A stretch of 64,000 nt of DNA from Parafannyhessea umbonata (GTDB lineage Bacteria; Actinomycetota; Coriobacteriia; Coriobacteriales; Atopobiaceae), in assembly GCF_012844235.1 (NCBI RefSeq), contig NZ_JABAGR010000004.1:153236-217235 (forward strand). The letters run 5' to 3'. Position 1 is the first letter of the stretch. Every line of letters starts with the position of its first letter. Below, one piece after another: positions 34,875-47,431 of the stretch. A program made the position numbers and the translations under genes. Below the pieces are notes generated by a model. That model ran no database searches and was not told the DNA's origin. It worked only from the letters and a program-made list of their open reading frames with translations.

Positions 34875-35238
34875 GGCGACGGCGCTTGTCGCCGTGTGGC
34901 CGCGCTGCCGGCGCGGGCGTGTACGGAAGGGCCTGCCACGGGCGATGGGCGCGGTCCTTCTCGTCCGCCTGCGCTGTCGCCCCGAGCGAATGTGCACGGA
35001 GCGTGAAAAAGGGATACGCCCGGCACCGTGGCGTTTTGACATCTGCTGTTCAAGAGATTAAAGTTCTCCATTGCGTCAAATTGCGCTAGGAGTCTGTCTG
35101 TATCCGCTGCAGGGTGGCCTTCCAGGGTAAAGTCGCAGGTATCTGTCCCCAACAATCCGAGGTAGCGGTGCTGCGTTGCCTCTGATACATAGGTGCTCGC
35201 GCACCAAATTCCGTTTGATCCTATTAAGGAGAGAAGCT
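34875..35238 (+). other. Intergenic region and str operon leader
   Basis: 364 bases. Contains a CTTCTCG copy (34957-34963), the rpsL promoter at 35036-35064 and a leader of about 165 bases before rpsL whose folding is not obvious by eye. Confidence 0.6.
35036..35064 (+). promoter_or_regulatory. Promoter for rpsL-rpsG-fusA-rpsJ
   Basis: Consensus TTGACA (35036-35041), 17 bases, TAAAGT (35059-35064). Confidence 0.8.
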
Positions 35239-35613
35239 TTGCCTACTATCAACCAGCTCGTCCGTCAGGGTCGCGTCTCGCACAAGGCCAAGTCCAAGAA
35301 CGCCGCCCTCCAGCACAACCCCCAGAAGCGTGGCGTCTGCACCCGCGTGTTTACCACGACCCCCAAGAAGCCTAACTCCGCGCTTCGTAAGGTCGCGCGT
35401 GTCCGCCTGGTCAACGGCATCGAGGTCACCGCTTACATCCCGGGCGAGGGTCACAACCTGCAGGAGCACTCCATCGTCCTGATCCGTGGCGGCCGTGTTC
35501 GCGACCTGCCTGGTGTCCGTTACAAGATCATTCGCGGCGCCTATGACTGCGCGGCAGTTCAGGACCGCAAGAAGGCTCGTTCCCGCTACGGCGCGAAGCG
35601 CCCCAAGAACTAG
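35239..35613 (+). CDS. rpsL: 30S ribosomal protein S12
   Basis: 124 residues from TTG 35239 with AAGGAG; the upstream ATG frame extends a stretch without homology. Decoding-centre protein with [13 protein letters not shown] (Lys43 normal) and [10 protein letters not shown]. At the second streptomycin position the sequence is GGRVRDLPG: Arg88 (codon CGC at 35500-35502) in place of the usual Lys88 (M. tuberculosis numbering). That substitution gives streptomycin resistance in other bacteria. Confidence 0.98.
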   Translation: MPTINQLVRQGRVSHKAKSKNAALQHNPQKRGVCTRVFTTTPKKPNSALRKVARVRLVNGIEVTAYIPGEGHNLQEHSIVLIRGGRVRDLPGVRYKIIRGAYDCAAVQDRKKARSRYGAKRPKN

Positions 35614-35660
35614 CCGCAAGGTCCCATCTGAATTAGCTACGAGTTTTTAGGAGATACAAC

Positions 35661-36131
35661 ATGCCGCGTCGTGCAGCAGCAGTCCGTCGTGAGGTCCAGC
35701 CGGACGCCGTTTACAACAACCGTCTCGTGACCCAGCTCATCAACAAGGTCCTCCTGGATGGCAAGAAGGCCACCGCCGAGCGCATCGTCTACGGTGCCTT
35801 CGACCTGGTCAAGGAGAAGACCGACGGCGATCCTCTGGCCACCTTCAAGAAGGCCATGGACAACGTCCGCCCGACCCTCGAGGTCAAGCCCAAGCGCGTT
35901 GGTGGCGCCACCTACCAGGTTCCTATGGAGGTCAACTCCCGTCGCGCGACGACCCTCGCCATCCGCTGGATCGTCAACTTCAGCCGCGCCCGCAAGGAGA
36001 AGACCATGGCGGAGCGCCTCGCCAACGAGATCATGGATGCGGCCAACGGCGTTGGCGCTTCCGTGAAGCGTCGTGAGGACCTCTTCAAGATGGCCGAGGC
36101 CAACCGCGCGTTCTCGCACTATCGCTTCTAG
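35661..36131 (+). CDS. rpsG: 30S ribosomal protein S7
   Basis: 156 residues, full length; ATG with TAGGAG. Primary binder of the 3' major 16S domain ([31 protein letters not shown]). In E. coli S7 represses the str operon. Forty-seven bases after rpsL. Confidence 0.98.
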   Translation: MPRRAAAVRREVQPDAVYNNRLVTQLINKVLLDGKKATAERIVYGAFDLVKEKTDGDPLATFKKAMDNVRPTLEVKPKRVGGATYQVPMEVNSRRATTLAIRWIVNFSRARKEKTMAERLANEIMDAANGVGASVKRREDLFKMAEANRAFSHYRF

Positions 36132-36150
36132 TCCAGGGGAGTAGCGACAC

Positions 36151-38244
<2,094 letters not shown>

Positions 38245-38294
38245 GTTAAGTAGCCAACGGTAGCTCAGGCTGCCATTTGATGGAGGTATAAGAA

Positions 38295-38603
38295 GTGTCA
38301 AGCCAGAAGATCAGGATCCGCCTCAAGGGCTACGATCACGAGGTCGTTGACCAGTCCGCGAAGCTCATCGTCGACACCGCCCAGAAGACCGGTGCCCGCG
38401 TCTCTGGTCCTATCCCCCTGCCGACCGAGCGCAACCTCTACACGGTCATTCGCTCGCCGCACAAGGACAAGGACTCCCGCGAGGAGTTCGAGATGCGCAC
38501 CCACAAGCGCCTCATCGACATCCTCGACCCCAGCTCCTCGACCGTCGATTCGCTCATGCGCCTCGACCTTCCCGCTGGCGTCGACATCGAGATCAAGCTC
38601 TAA
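38295..38603 (+). CDS. rpsJ: 30S ribosomal protein S10
   Basis: 102 residues, GTG start with GGAGG. S10/NusE signature in the [20 protein letters not shown] segment. It also pairs with NusB in antitermination. It ends the str unit here, with a strong terminator and 1.5 kb separating it from rplC, whereas rpsJ normally starts the S10 operon. Confidence 0.98.
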   Translation: MSSQKIRIRLKGYDHEVVDQSAKLIVDTAQKTGARVSGPIPLPTERNLYTVIRSPHKDKDSREEFEMRTHKRLIDILDPSSSTVDSLMRLDLPAGVDIEIKL

Positions 38604-38627
38604 GCGCTAGCGACTCGATACGCTGAC

Positions 38628-38662
38628 AAGCCCCGCCACTCCTGCGAGTGGCGGGGCTTTTG
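38628..38662 (+). terminator. rpsJ terminator
   Basis: AAGCCCCGCCACTC (38628-38641), CTGC loop, perfect complement (38646-38659), TT. Confidence 0.9.
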
Positions 38663-38796
38663 CGTGTGTCGAAGCCGCTGCGAGGAAGAAGGCTCCGGGC
38701 GTGAAGGCGCAAATACACAAGCGACGTCGTTTGAGCCCGGGCGGCGTCGTTTGGAGGGGTCGCCCCACCGCCCTAGGCTCGTGTCCACATCGGGCG

Positions 38797-39627
38797 CTAT
38801 CCCAGCAGCTGCGACCGTAGGTCGTCTGAACGTTGGGCGAACAATCCGGTGCGAAGCGGTGGCGTGACGCCAAGCGGGGGAGCGACCCGCTGCCTTACGA
38901 TGTTGTCGTACTCCATTGCAACCATCTCGGTAGGCCATGCCAAGTCAGCCGGCAGATATGGCGTTCGCAGGTACCGCTCCCACGATTCCGCAAGGTCTAT
39001 GCGATGGTTCGAGGCGCACGTGGGAAGACCATAGCCGCCGAGTCTTGCCGGGAGCGTGAGGAGAAGTGCAAGGGAGGTCCCCGCGGGCGACCTAAACCCC
39101 TCGACCGCGTACGACAGCGTCTTTCGTGCCCCGCAAACCCCGCGGGCCCCGGCGCACTTCGATAAGTACGGCGCCAGAAGGCCCAGGTTGGTCAATGGCG
39201 GGCGCGCGTGGAACGAACGCCCGCCTTGGTTCAGAGAGTACCCTTCCACGATTTCGCATGCATACGAGGCAAGCCTCGGCAAGGATATGACTGTGGCCAT
39301 CTGCAGATAGGTGAACTCTGGCGTGGAAAGCCTGACCGACGGCTCGATCGTGACGAACGAGCGCTCGGGAATCTGGCGCATCCAGACGTGATTGCGAATC
39401 TGCTTGCCATAGAGCCGGTCGGAGTCTTTCTCAACAATGATGTCGACGGGTCTCGGAAGTGCGCGGAGCGCCGTCGTCGACAGTATTCCCTGCGAGAAGA
39501 GCGCGCGGTACGAATGGGGGAGGTTCGCGGGACGAGAGTCCGCTATGCGAGGAAAGCGCACATAGTCTCGTGCACGCGTGCTCCTCCAGAGCGACTGCGC
39601 CGAGTTGTGGTAAATGTAGACGGGCAT
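38797..39627 (-). pseudogene. Decayed Coriobacteriia-type hypothetical protein with a truncated DUF559/Vsr-like nuclease end
   Basis: 276 residues, minus strand, starting MPVYIYHNSAQSLWR. Its style (IYHNSAQSLWR, DIIVEKDSDRLYG, VRLSTPEFTYLQMA, RKTLSYAVEG, GLPTCASNHRIDL) recalls a family of uncharacterised proteins common in this class. The end YLPADLAWPTEMVAMEYDN looks like the opening of a DUF559/Vsr PD-(D/E)xK nuclease, but the rest of that domain is missing and an unrelated tail leads to the stop. At the 5' end, an 8-base tandem duplication (39620-39635) puts the GGAGG-spaced ATG (39635) out of frame with the coding ATG (39627). Both defects suggest decay. Function unknown; a defence role is only a guess. 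Confidence 0.55.
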
Positions 39628-39635
39628 ACGGGCAT
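39620..39635 (-). repeat. 8-base tandem duplication at the start of the decayed gene
   Basis: On the minus strand ATGCCCGT occurs twice in a row. The first copy has a perfect GGAGG-TGCGT-ATG arrangement but reads out of frame; the second starts the long open frame. Confidence 0.8.
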
Positions 39636-40128
39636 ACGCACCTCCGTTCGTCGCGGTTTTACAGGATCGTTCGTAGTAGCGCCACATCATGCCGCACGGC
39701 ACTTGCAGCGACTTCGCATCCGTATTGCGCAAAACTCTCCGCATCGCGACAAGCGAGACGTCTTGCGCCGCTGGCGATAAGCAAGACGGCCGGTGCCATG
39801 GGCAAACGCTGCTTTCGTGGCGCCTATCGCGAATTCTCGGTGTTGCACCCGAGCGGCAGCCGACGCCCTTCTCGCCTTCTGGCCTGCGATTTTTGCAGGG
39901 ATTGTGGCGCAAAAAATGTGGATGCTTACCACGGTCCCGAGCGTGTACACTAGTCAGGCTGTGTTTTTATGGCTCATGCCGTCCAAATCGCTCGTCCCCG
40001 ACCTGTGAGGGGGCGCCTGCCCGCGAGGCGGCGACATGTCCGCACGGCACTCGTTGGATGTGGTCCGCTGGGGAGAGTCGCAGGATGCGTCTCTAAGGTC
40101 CCATGACCACCGAAGGAAAGGACCAGGA
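39628..40128. other. Region upstream of rplC
   Basis: 501 bases. The left part is the 5' flank of the decayed gene and holds a CTTCTCG copy (39868-39874). The right part should carry the S10 operon promoter: TACACT (39946-39951) is a fair -10 with a weak -35 (TGCTTA at 39923), followed by a leader of about 170 bases with a GCCT/AGGC hairpin. No convincing gene. Confidence 0.5.
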
Positions 40129-40749
40129 ATGGTCAACACTATCCTCGGCCGCAAGCTCGGGATGACGCAGGTGTGGGATGAGGACGACAACGTCGTGCCC
40201 GTCACCGTCGTCCTCGCTGGCCCCTGCACCGTCTCGCAGGTCAAGACGAAGGCAACTGACGGCTATGACGCCGTCCAGATTGGCTTCGGAGACATCTCCG
40301 CAAAGCACGTGAACAAGCCCATGGCCGGCCACTTTGCCGCCGCAGGCGTCGAGCCCATGCGCTACCTGCGCGAGGTTCGCGTCGCTGAGGGCGAGGAGCA
40401 CGCCACTGGCGAGAAGGTCACCGTCGCCGACTTCGCTGAGGTCCAGACCGTCGACGTCACCGGCACCTCCAAGGGCAAGGGCTTCCAGGGCACCATCAAG
40501 CGCTGGAACTTCTCCCGCGGCCCCATGGCCCACGGTTCTCGCAACCAGCGCGAGCCGGGCTCCATCGGCCAGTGCGCCTACCCCGCGCGCGTCCGCAAGG
40601 GCCTGCACATGGCTGGCCACATGGGCAACGAGCGTGTCACCGTCAAGAACCTGAAGCTCGTTCGTGTCGACGCCGAGCAGAACCTCATGCTCATCAAGGG
40701 CGCTGTCCCCGGCGGCAAGAACGCTCTCGTTTCGATCCGCATGGCCTAA
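40129..40749 (+). CDS. rplC: 50S ribosomal protein L3
   Basis: 206 residues from ATG 40129; the in-frame ATG at 40036 lacks a ribosome site. LGRKLGMTQVWDEDD, RGPMAHGSRNQREPGSIGQ and the tip loop segment are typical of actinobacterial L3, near the peptidyl-transferase centre. First gene of the S10 operon here because rpsJ is detached. Confidence 0.98.
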   Translation: MVNTILGRKLGMTQVWDEDDNVVPVTVVLAGPCTVSQVKTKATDGYDAVQIGFGDISAKHVNKPMAGHFAAAGVEPMRYLREVRVAEGEEHATGEKVTVADFAEVQTVDVTGTSKGKGFQGTIKRWNFSRGPMAHGSRNQREPGSIGQCAYPARVRKGLHMAGHMGNERVTVKNLKLVRVDAEQNLMLIKGAVPGGKNALVSIRMA

Positions 40750-40792
40750 GGGCCCGTTCGTAATCACACCCTAAGGCTAACAAGGAGGACTA

Positions 40793-41419
40793 ATGTCCAA
40801 GATCGAAGTTAAGAACGTGGAGGGGAAGGCGGCCGGCGAGGTCGAGCTTTCCTCCGACGTCTTCGGCATTGAGCCGAACATCCCCGTGGTGCACCAGGTC
40901 GTCGTGGCCTACGAGGCCTCCCTGCGTCAGGGCACCCACTCCGTCAAGAACCGCCACGAGGTCTCCGGCGGCGGCGTCAAGCCTTGGCGCCAGAAGGGCA
41001 CCGGTCGTGCCCGCCAGGGCTCCATCCGCGCTGGCCAGTGGGTCGGCGGCGGCGTCATCTTCGGGCCCCAGGTCCGCAGCCACGCCAAGCGCGCCAACAA
41101 CAAGGAGAAGAAGCTCGCCATGCGCTCCGTCCTCTCCGGCAAGCTCGCTGACGGCGAGCTCGTGCTCGTGGACGAGCTGAAGTTCGAGGCCCCCAAGACC
41201 AAGCAGGCCGTCGCTCTTCTGAGCGCCCTTGCCCTCGACGGCAAGCGCGTGACCGTCGTCGTCGACGACGAGGACATCAACACCTACCTCGCCTTCAGGA
41301 ACCTCCCGAAGGTCAACGTGATCGGTGTCTCCGAGTCCAACACCCGCAACCTGCTCGACAATGGCGCCCTCGTCATGTCCGCCGCGGTTGCCAAGCAGCT
41401 CGAGGAGGTGCTCGCGTAA
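40793..41419 (+). CDS. rplD: 50S ribosomal protein L4
   Basis: 208 residues, ATG with AAGGAGG. Exit-tunnel loop [20 protein letters not shown] region intact. In E. coli L4 represses the S10 operon. The stop overlaps the rplW start by one base (TAATG). Confidence 0.98.
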   Translation: MSKIEVKNVEGKAAGEVELSSDVFGIEPNIPVVHQVVVAYEASLRQGTHSVKNRHEVSGGGVKPWRQKGTGRARQGSIRAGQWVGGGVIFGPQVRSHAKRANNKEKKLAMRSVLSGKLADGELVLVDELKFEAPKTKQAVALLSALALDGKRVTVVVDDEDINTYLAFRNLPKVNVIGVSESNTRNLLDNGALVMSAAVAKQLEEVLA

Positions 41420-41724
41420 TGAACTCCATCTATAACGTCATCATCCGCCCGGTCGTCTCCGAGCGTTCGTTCGACCTGATGTCCCAGGGCAAGTACACCT
41501 TCGAGGTTGCCGCCAAGGCTCCGAAGGAGGAGATTGCCGACGCAGTCGAGAAGCTCTTCAACGTTCACGTCCTCAAGGTCAACACCATGTGGGTGAAGCC
41601 GAAGAACAAGCGCGTCCGCTACGTCACCGGCAAGACCCGCACCTGGAAGAAGGCCGTTGTCACCGTCGCCGAGGGTGAGCAGATCGAGGTCTTCGCCAAC
41701 CAGCAGGCAGCTGCTGAGGAGTAA
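41419..41724 (+). CDS. rplW: 50S ribosomal protein L23
   Basis: 101 residues. Tunnel-exit protein that docks SRP and trigger factor (IIRPVVSERSFDLMSQGKYT, RVRYVTGKTRTWKKAVV). Coupled to rplD by TAATG. Confidence 0.97.
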   Translation: MNSIYNVIIRPVVSERSFDLMSQGKYTFEVAAKAPKEEIADAVEKLFNVHVLKVNTMWVKPKNKRVRYVTGKTRTWKKAVVTVAEGEQIEVFANQQAAAEE

Positions 41725-41734
41725 GTGGTTTTTC

Positions 41735-41762
41735 GCCCGCGCCTCCCAGGAGGCCGGGCTTT
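41735..41762 (+). other. Hairpin between rplW and rplB
   Basis: GCCCGCGCCTCC (41735-41746) can pair with GGAGGCCGGGC (41749-41759), followed by TTTC, inside a 136-base gap. It may be an attenuator or processing site within the S10 operon. Confidence 0.5.
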
Positions 41763-41860
41763 CATGCCGCGCATGATGGATACGCGCGGTACCGTGGTAA
41801 TCCGGTGTCGGCGTGCCATTCCCGGGCACACCGGCCAACGGACAAGAAAGGGAAGCAGTA

Positions 41861-42697
<837 letters not shown>

Positions 42698-42727
42698 CCG
42701 GAACACGAACATTAGGAGATTCCAAGA

Positions 42728-42988
42728 ATGAGCAGAAGTCTCAAGAAGGGCCCGTTTGTGGAGACTCGCCTCCTTGCGCGTGTCGCCGCGATGAACGAGG
42801 CTGGCAAGAAGGAGGTCGTGAAGACCTGGTCGCGTTCCTCCACCATCTTCCCCGAGATGGTCGGCCACACGATCGCCGTCCACGACGGCCGCAAGCATGT
42901 CCCCGTATACGTCACCGAGTCCATGGTCGGTCACAAGCTGGGCGAGTTCGCCCCCACCCGCACCTTCCGTGGTCACAAGCAGGCTTAA
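42728..42988 (+). CDS. rpsS: 30S ribosomal protein S19
   Basis: 86 residues; [36 protein letters not shown] in the S19 core (about 35-55), [15 protein letters not shown] with TAGGAG. Confidence 0.97.
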   Translation: MSRSLKKGPFVETRLLARVAAMNEAGKKEVVKTWSRSSTIFPEMVGHTIAVHDGRKHVPVYVTESMVGHKLGEFAPTRTFRGHKQA

Positions 42989-43005
42989 CAGGGGGTATGG
43001 AGTAA

Positions 43006-43359
43006 ATGGCTAACAACAACGAGGTCAAGGCCACCGCTAAGTACGTGCGCATGGCGCCGCGCAAGGTACGCATGGTCGTCGACCAGATTCGCAACAAGTC
43101 CGTGGAGCAGGCACTCGAGCTTCTCCAGTTCTCGACCCGCGCGGCCGCTGAGCCCGTCGCGAAGGTTCTCCGCTCCGCGGTGGCCAACGCCGAGAACAAC
43201 AACAACCTTCGTTCCGACAACCTCGTGATCAAGGCTGCCTACGTGGACGAGGGCCCGACCCTGAAGCGCATCCGCCCGCGTGCCAAGGGCTCCGCTTCGC
43301 GCATCAACAAGCGCACCAGCCACATCACCGTCGTCGTTGCACCTCGAAAGGAGGCGTAG
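43006..43359 (+). CDS. rplV: 50S ribosomal protein L22
   Basis: 117 residues; [19 protein letters not shown] and the tunnel-constriction hairpin [18 protein letters not shown]. Macrolide-site loop length looks normal. Confidence 0.97.
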   Translation: MANNNEVKATAKYVRMAPRKVRMVVDQIRNKSVEQALELLQFSTRAAAEPVAKVLRSAVANAENNNNLRSDNLVIKAAYVDEGPTLKRIRPRAKGSASRINKRTSHITVVVAPRKEA

Positions 43360-43366
43360 GGGAAGT

Positions 43367-44077
43367 ATGGGTCAGAAAGTACAGCCTACCGGCTTCCGTC
43401 TCGGCATCACCGAGGAGTGGCGTTCCCGTTGGTACGCCGATAAGAAGGACTACGCCAAGAACCTTGGCAACGATATGCAGATCCGCAAGTTCCTCGAGAA
43501 GAAGCTTGCGAGCGCAGCGCTGTCCCGCGTCGACATCGAGCGTGCCGGCGACAAGGTCAAGGTCATCATCTACACCGCCCGTCCGGGCATCGTGATCGGC
43601 AAGAAGGGCTCCGAGATCGACGCCCTGCGTGCCGAGCTCGAGAAGATGGCCGGCGTCTCCAAGGGCAACATCTCCGTCGACGTCATCGAGATCAAGCGTC
43701 CGGAGCTCGACGCCCAGCTGGTGGCCCAGTCCATCGCCGAGCAGCTCGAGGGCCGCATCGCCTTCCGTCGTGCCGTCCGCAAGGCCATCCAGTCCGCCCG
43801 CAAGGCCGGCGCCAAGGGCATCCGCATCCAGTGCTCCGGCCGCCTGAACGGCGCCGAGATGGGCCGCCGCGAGTGGTCCCGCGAGGGCCGCGTGCCTCTG
43901 CACACCCTGCGCGCCAAGATCGGCTTCGGCGAGGCTACCGCCCGCACCACCATGGGTGCCTGCGGCGTTAAGGTTTGGATCTATCTCGGCGAGAAGATGC
44001 CTGGTCAGCCTGCGCCCAACCCGGCGCTTGAGGGCTCCAGCCGTCCCCGTCGCCGTAACGAGAGGAGGGGTCGCTAA
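43367..44077 (+). CDS. rpsC: 30S ribosomal protein S3
   Basis: 236 residues from ATG 43367, seven bases after rplV. KH domain with [17 protein letters not shown] and C-terminal [19 protein letters not shown], then a short Arg-rich tail. The helicase-related basic patch of the mRNA entry site is present. Confidence 0.98.
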   Translation: MGQKVQPTGFRLGITEEWRSRWYADKKDYAKNLGNDMQIRKFLEKKLASAALSRVDIERAGDKVKVIIYTARPGIVIGKKGSEIDALRAELEKMAGVSKGNISVDVIEIKRPELDAQLVAQSIAEQLEGRIAFRRAVRKAIQSARKAGAKGIRIQCSGRLNGAEMGRREWSREGRVPLHTLRAKIGFGEATARTTMGACGVKVWIYLGEKMPGQPAPNPALEGSSRPRRRNERRGR

Positions 44078-44502
44078 TGCTGGCTCCTAAGCGAGTCCTT
44101 CACCGTAAGGTACAGCGCGGCTCCATGAAGGGTCAGGCCAAGGGCAACACCGAGCTGCACTTTGGCAAGTGGGGTCTTGTTGCGCTCGAGCGTCACTGGA
44201 TCACCAACCGTCAGATCGAGGCCGGCCGTGTCGCCATCGTCCGTCGCATGAAGCGTGGCGGCAAGATGTGGATCACCATCTTCCCCGACAAGCCGATCTC
44301 CAAGAAGCCGGCCGAGACCCGCATGGGTAAGGGTAAGGGCAACCCCGAGGAGTGGGTGGCCGTTGTCAAGCCGGGTCGCGTCATGTACGAGATCGACGGC
44401 GTCGACGAGGCAACCGCAAAGGCTGCGCTCCGTCTTGCTCAGTACAAGATGCCGATCAAGACCAAGATCATCACCCGCGCCGAGCAGGACGTGGAGGAGT
44501 AG
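44077..44502 (+). CDS. rplP: 50S ribosomal protein L16
   Basis: 141 residues. [44 protein letters not shown]. Start overlaps the rpsC stop (TAATG). Confidence 0.98.
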   Translation: MLAPKRVLHRKVQRGSMKGQAKGNTELHFGKWGLVALERHWITNRQIEAGRVAIVRRMKRGGKMWITIFPDKPISKKPAETRMGKGKGNPEEWVAVVKPGRVMYEIDGVDEATAKAALRLAQYKMPIKTKIITRAEQDVEE

Positions 44503-44507
44503 TCAAC

Positions 44508-44723
44508 ATGAAGTACAAGGATATTCGAGAGCTCTCCGACGAGGAGCTTGCTCAGAAGCTCGAGGATGGCCGCGCAGAGCTGTTCAACCTTCGCTTCCAG
44601 ATGGCTACCAGCCAGCTGGACAACACGGCCCGCGTCAGCGTCGTCAAGCGTGACATTGCCCGCATCCAGACCGAGATGCGCGCTCGTCAGATCGCAGCGG
44701 ACAACGCCGCTGCGCAGAACTAG
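44508..44723 (+). CDS. rpmC: 50S ribosomal protein L29
   Basis: 71 residues from ATG 44508. Two-helix protein: ELSDEELAQKLEDGRAELFN, then QLDNTARVSVVKRDIARI. Six bases after rplP. Confidence 0.97.
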   Translation: MKYKDIRELSDEELAQKLEDGRAELFNLRFQMATSQLDNTARVSVVKRDIARIQTEMRARQIAADNAAAQN

Positions 44724-44739
44724 TCGCAGGAGATAAGAA

Positions 44740-45006
44740 ATGGCAGATACCGAAAGCAGGAACGCACGTAAGGTCCGCACCGGTGAGGTCATCTCCCTCT
44801 CTGGCGACAAGACCGTCACCGTTCAGATCACCTACCGTAAGCACCACCCCAAGTACGGCAAGATGATGACCATTAGCAAGAAGCTCCACTGCCATGACGA
44901 GAAGAACGAGTGTGGCCTTGGCGACACCGTCCGCGTCATGGAGACCCGTCCCATGTCCAAGACCAAGCGCTGGCGTGTCGTGGAGATCGTGGAGAAGGCA
45001 AAGTAA
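44740..45006 (+). CDS. rpsQ: 30S ribosomal protein S17
   Basis: 88 residues with [45 protein letters not shown]-fold 16S binder. Confidence 0.97.
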   Translation: MADTESRNARKVRTGEVISLSGDKTVTVQITYRKHHPKYGKMMTISKKLHCHDEKNECGLGDTVRVMETRPMSKTKRWRVVEIVEKAK

Positions 45007-45032
45007 CGATCGTATTCACCCCGTCCGACAAT

Positions 45033-45052
45033 GTGCGCGCACAAGCGCGCAC
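45033..45052 (+). other. Hairpin between rpsQ and rplN
   Basis: Perfect GTGCGCGC / GCGCGCAC with ACAA loop in the 75-base rpsQ-rplN gap; no T-run. Likely RNA processing or stability element. Confidence 0.5.
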
Positions 45053-45081
45053 CTCTTGCGGGCAGGTATGGAGGAACAGCA

Positions 45082-45450
45082 ATGATCCAAATGGAGACCA
45101 TGCTCAACGTCGCTGACAACAGTGGCGCTAAGCGCGTGAAGTGCATCAAGGTCATGGGTGGCTCCAAGCGCCGTTATGCTGGCCTCGCCGACGTCATCAT
45201 GTGCGCCGTGCAGGAGGCTACGCCGGGCGGTTCTGTGAAGAAGGGCGATATCGTTCGTTGCGTTGTCGTCCGCACCACCAAGGAGACCCGCCGCAAGGAC
45301 GGCAGCTACATCAAGTTCGACCAGAACGCCTGCGTCCTGGTCAACAAGGATGGCGAGCCCAAGGGCACCCGTATCTTCGGGCCTGTGGCACGCGAGCTGC
45401 GCGATCACAAGTACATGAAGATCGTCTCGCTCGCACCCGAGACGCTGTAG
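45082..45450 (+). CDS. rplN: 50S ribosomal protein L14
   Basis: 122 residues from ATG 45082 (GGAGGAA site). [18 protein letters not shown] and [19 protein letters not shown]. Binds bL19 and helix 95 of 23S rRNA. Confidence 0.98.
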   Translation: MIQMETMLNVADNSGAKRVKCIKVMGGSKRRYAGLADVIMCAVQEATPGGSVKKGDIVRCVVVRTTKETRRKDGSYIKFDQNACVLVNKDGEPKGTRIFGPVARELRDHKYMKIVSLAPETL

Positions 45451-45464
45451 GGGAGTGAGAACGA

Positions 45465-45779
45465 ATGGCAAAGATGAACGTTAAGAAGGGCGACCAGGTC
45501 GAGGTCCTGTCCGGCAAGGACAAGGGCAAGCGCGGCGAGGTCATCGTGGCCCTTCCCTCTGAGGGCAAGGTTGTCGTTCGTGGCGTTGCAGTCGTGAAGA
45601 AGGCTCAGCGCCCGACCCAGGCCAACCAGCAGGGCGGCATCGTCGAGAAGGAGGCCGCGATCGACGTGTCCAACGTCGCCCTCGTGTGCCCCACCTGCGG
45701 CAAGGCTACTCGCGTCGGCCACGCCGAGGAGGACGGCAAGAAGATACGCGTCTGCAAGAAGTGCGGCGCCAAGTTCTAG
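45465..45779 (+). CDS. rplX: 50S ribosomal protein L24
   Basis: 104 residues. KOW motif [19 protein letters not shown]. The C-terminus has CPTC and CKKC, a zinc-ribbon-like pair ([22 protein letters not shown]) seen in some L24. A terminator follows directly. Confidence 0.97.
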   Translation: MAKMNVKKGDQVEVLSGKDKGKRGEVIVALPSEGKVVVRGVAVVKKAQRPTQANQQGGIVEKEAAIDVSNVALVCPTCGKATRVGHAEEDGKKIRVCKKCGAKF

Positions 45780-45803
45780 TCCCTTCTCGCCAAGAGCGAT
45801 ATC

Positions 45804-45833
45804 AAGGGACCCGTCTCCGGACGGGTCCCTTTT
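45804..45833 (+). terminator. Terminator after rplX
   Basis: AAGGGACCCGTC (45804-45815), TCCG loop, GACGGGTCCCTT (45820-45831), TTC. Perfect 12-base stem inside what is normally one operon. Confidence 0.85.
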
Positions 45834-46039
45834 CTGTGCGACAAACGATTATTCGGGCGCCCTTGCGAAATCGGGGATAAGGGCGGCCGGTGCCAGTGGA
45901 TGCCGCCTCTGAAATAGTGTCTGATATGCGGAGATTTGCCGCAGACCAGTTCGTGCTGGAAATTTACCTCTCGAACACGTAATATTTGACCTTGCGTCTC
46001 TATGAACGGGATGGGTATGTCTCTGGAACGGGCGCACGG

Positions 46040-46062
46040 CTCCTGGTCACAGGGACCAGGAG
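46040..46062 (+). promoter_or_regulatory. Leader hairpin upstream of rplE
   Basis: CTCCTGGTC (46040-46048) and GACCAGGAG (46054-46062), 50 bases before the rplE start. Could be an autogenous control structure. Confidence 0.4.
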
Positions 46063-46111
46063 GTGCGAGGACCAACCCCGCACTTAAAACCCCATGAGTG
46101 AGGAGTGCCAC

Positions 46112-46669
46112 ATGGCAGACAAGTACGTTCCTCGTCTTAAGGAGATGTACGTCTCCGAGATTCGCGACGAGCTGCAGAAGAAGTTCCAGTACCAGAATGT
46201 CAACCAGATTCCGAAGATCGAGAAGATCGTCGTGAACATGGGCGTCGGCGAGGCCGCGACCGATTCCAAGGCCATCGAGGGTGCCGTTTCCGACCTTCGC
46301 GCCATCACCGGCCAGCAGCCCATGGTCACCCACGCCCGCAAGTCCATCGCAACCTTCCACCTGCGTGAGGGCCAGGCCATCGGCGCCAAGGTTACCCTGC
46401 GCGGCGACCGCATGTACGAGTTCCTGGACCGCCTGATCTGCATCGCAATCCCTCGCATCCGCGACTTCCGCGGCATCAGCAGCAAGTCCTTCGACGGCCA
46501 CGGCAACTTCTCCATGGGCGTCACCGAGCAGCTGATCTTCCCCGAGATTGACTTCGACAAGATCGATCACACCCGCGGCATGGACATCACCATCGTGACC
46601 ACCGCCCCGACTGACGAGGAGGGCAGGGCGCTCATCGCGGCCTTCCACTTCCCGTTCAAGAAGGACTAG
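46112..46669 (+). CDS. rplE: 50S ribosomal protein L5
   Basis: 185 residues from ATG 46112 (GAGGAGTG site). [22 protein letters not shown]-type region [29 protein letters not shown]. Binds 5S rRNA. First gene of a separately transcribed second half of the spc operon. Confidence 0.98.
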   Translation: MADKYVPRLKEMYVSEIRDELQKKFQYQNVNQIPKIEKIVVNMGVGEAATDSKAIEGAVSDLRAITGQQPMVTHARKSIATFHLREGQAIGAKVTLRGDRMYEFLDRLICIAIPRIRDFRGISSKSFDGHGNFSMGVTEQLIFPEIDFDKIDHTRGMDITIVTTAPTDEEGRALIAAFHFPFKKD

Positions 46670-46689
46670 TCAATATAGTTTGTCAAACA

Positions 46690-46708
46690 CCCCGGCGGGG
46701 TGCCGGGG
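46690..46708 (+). other. Hairpin between rplE and rpsN
   Basis: CCCCGGC (46690-46696), GGGGT loop, GCCGGGG (46702-46708), then TCTCTTCC. Weak attenuator or processing site. Confidence 0.45.
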
Positions 46709-46729
46709 TCTCTTCCTGAAGGAGGATTT

Positions 46730-46915
46730 GTGGCTAAGACATCGATGATCGTCAAGGCGAACCGCGAGCCGAAGTTTTCGACGCGCAAGCAGAACCGTTG
46801 CCAGCGCTGTGGCCGACCCCACTCCGTCTATCGCAAGTTCGGTCTCTGCCGTGTCTGCTTCCGCGAGATGGCGAGCAAGGGCGAGCTCCCTGGCGTCACC
46901 AAGGCTTCTTGGTAG
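46730..46915 (+). CDS. rpsN: 30S ribosomal protein S14 type Z
   Basis: 61 residues, the short zinc form. GTG 46730 with AAGGAGG. Zinc ligands in [20 protein letters not shown] (about 24-43). Confidence 0.96.
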   Translation: MAKTSMIVKANREPKFSTRKQNRCQRCGRPHSVYRKFGLCRVCFREMASKGELPGVTKASW

Positions 46916-47002
46916 CAAAGGGCTCTGGCGTTTAGGCATCCTGGCTACGGGCTTGGATGAACCAAACGCGCAGTTTCATCACTAACGAAGGAGAAGGAAT
47001 CA

Positions 47003-47401
47003 ATGAAGGTTACTGATCCCATCGCAGACATGCTGACGCGCATCCGCAACGCTAACTCTGCCGGCAAGTCCGAGGTCTCTATGCCCTCGAGCAAGGTCCT
47101 GGTTGAGATCGCTCGCGTCATCTGCGAGGAGGGCTACATCAAGAGCTACGAGGTCGAGGACACCAAGCCTCAGAAGACCCTCCACATCACGCTCAAGTAT
47201 GGCGCCCGTCACGCCAAGGTCATCCGCGGCATCCGTCGCATCTCCAAGCTTGGCCTTCGCATCTACACCACCGCAGCTGAGATGCCGCGTGTCCAGGGTG
47301 GTCTCGGCACTGCCGTCATCTCCACCTCCAAGGGCATGATGTGCGACCGCGATGCTCGCAAGCTCGGCATCGGCGGCGAGGTCATCTGCTACATCTGGTA
47401 A
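47003..47401 (+). CDS. rpsH: 30S ribosomal protein S8
   Basis: 132 residues. VTDPIADMLTRIRNAN start and GGEVICYIW end are diagnostic. In E. coli S8 represses the spc operon at rplE; an analogous site could exist in the rplE leader here. Confidence 0.98.
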   Translation: MKVTDPIADMLTRIRNANSAGKSEVSMPSSKVLVEIARVICEEGYIKSYEVEDTKPQKTLHITLKYGARHAKVIRGIRRISKLGLRIYTTAAEMPRVQGGLGTAVISTSKGMMCDRDARKLGIGGEVICYIW

Positions 47402-47431
47402 CCAACGGACGAATCTAGATAGGAGGAGACA

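Larger units (their letters stand above)
45780..46111 (+). other. Gap that splits the spc operon (rplX-rplE)
   Basis: 332 bases where most bacteria have only a few. It starts with a CTTCTCG copy (45783-45789) and a strong terminator (45804-45833), runs through an AT-richer stretch with TAATAT (45980-45985) and TTGACC (45986-45991), and ends in a leader hairpin before rplE. No gene seen. Confidence 0.65.

Noticed and set aside
46059..46063. GGAGG in the rplE leader hairpin as a sequestered ribosome site
   Set aside because: It lies about 50 bases before the rplE start, which has its own GAGGAG site.
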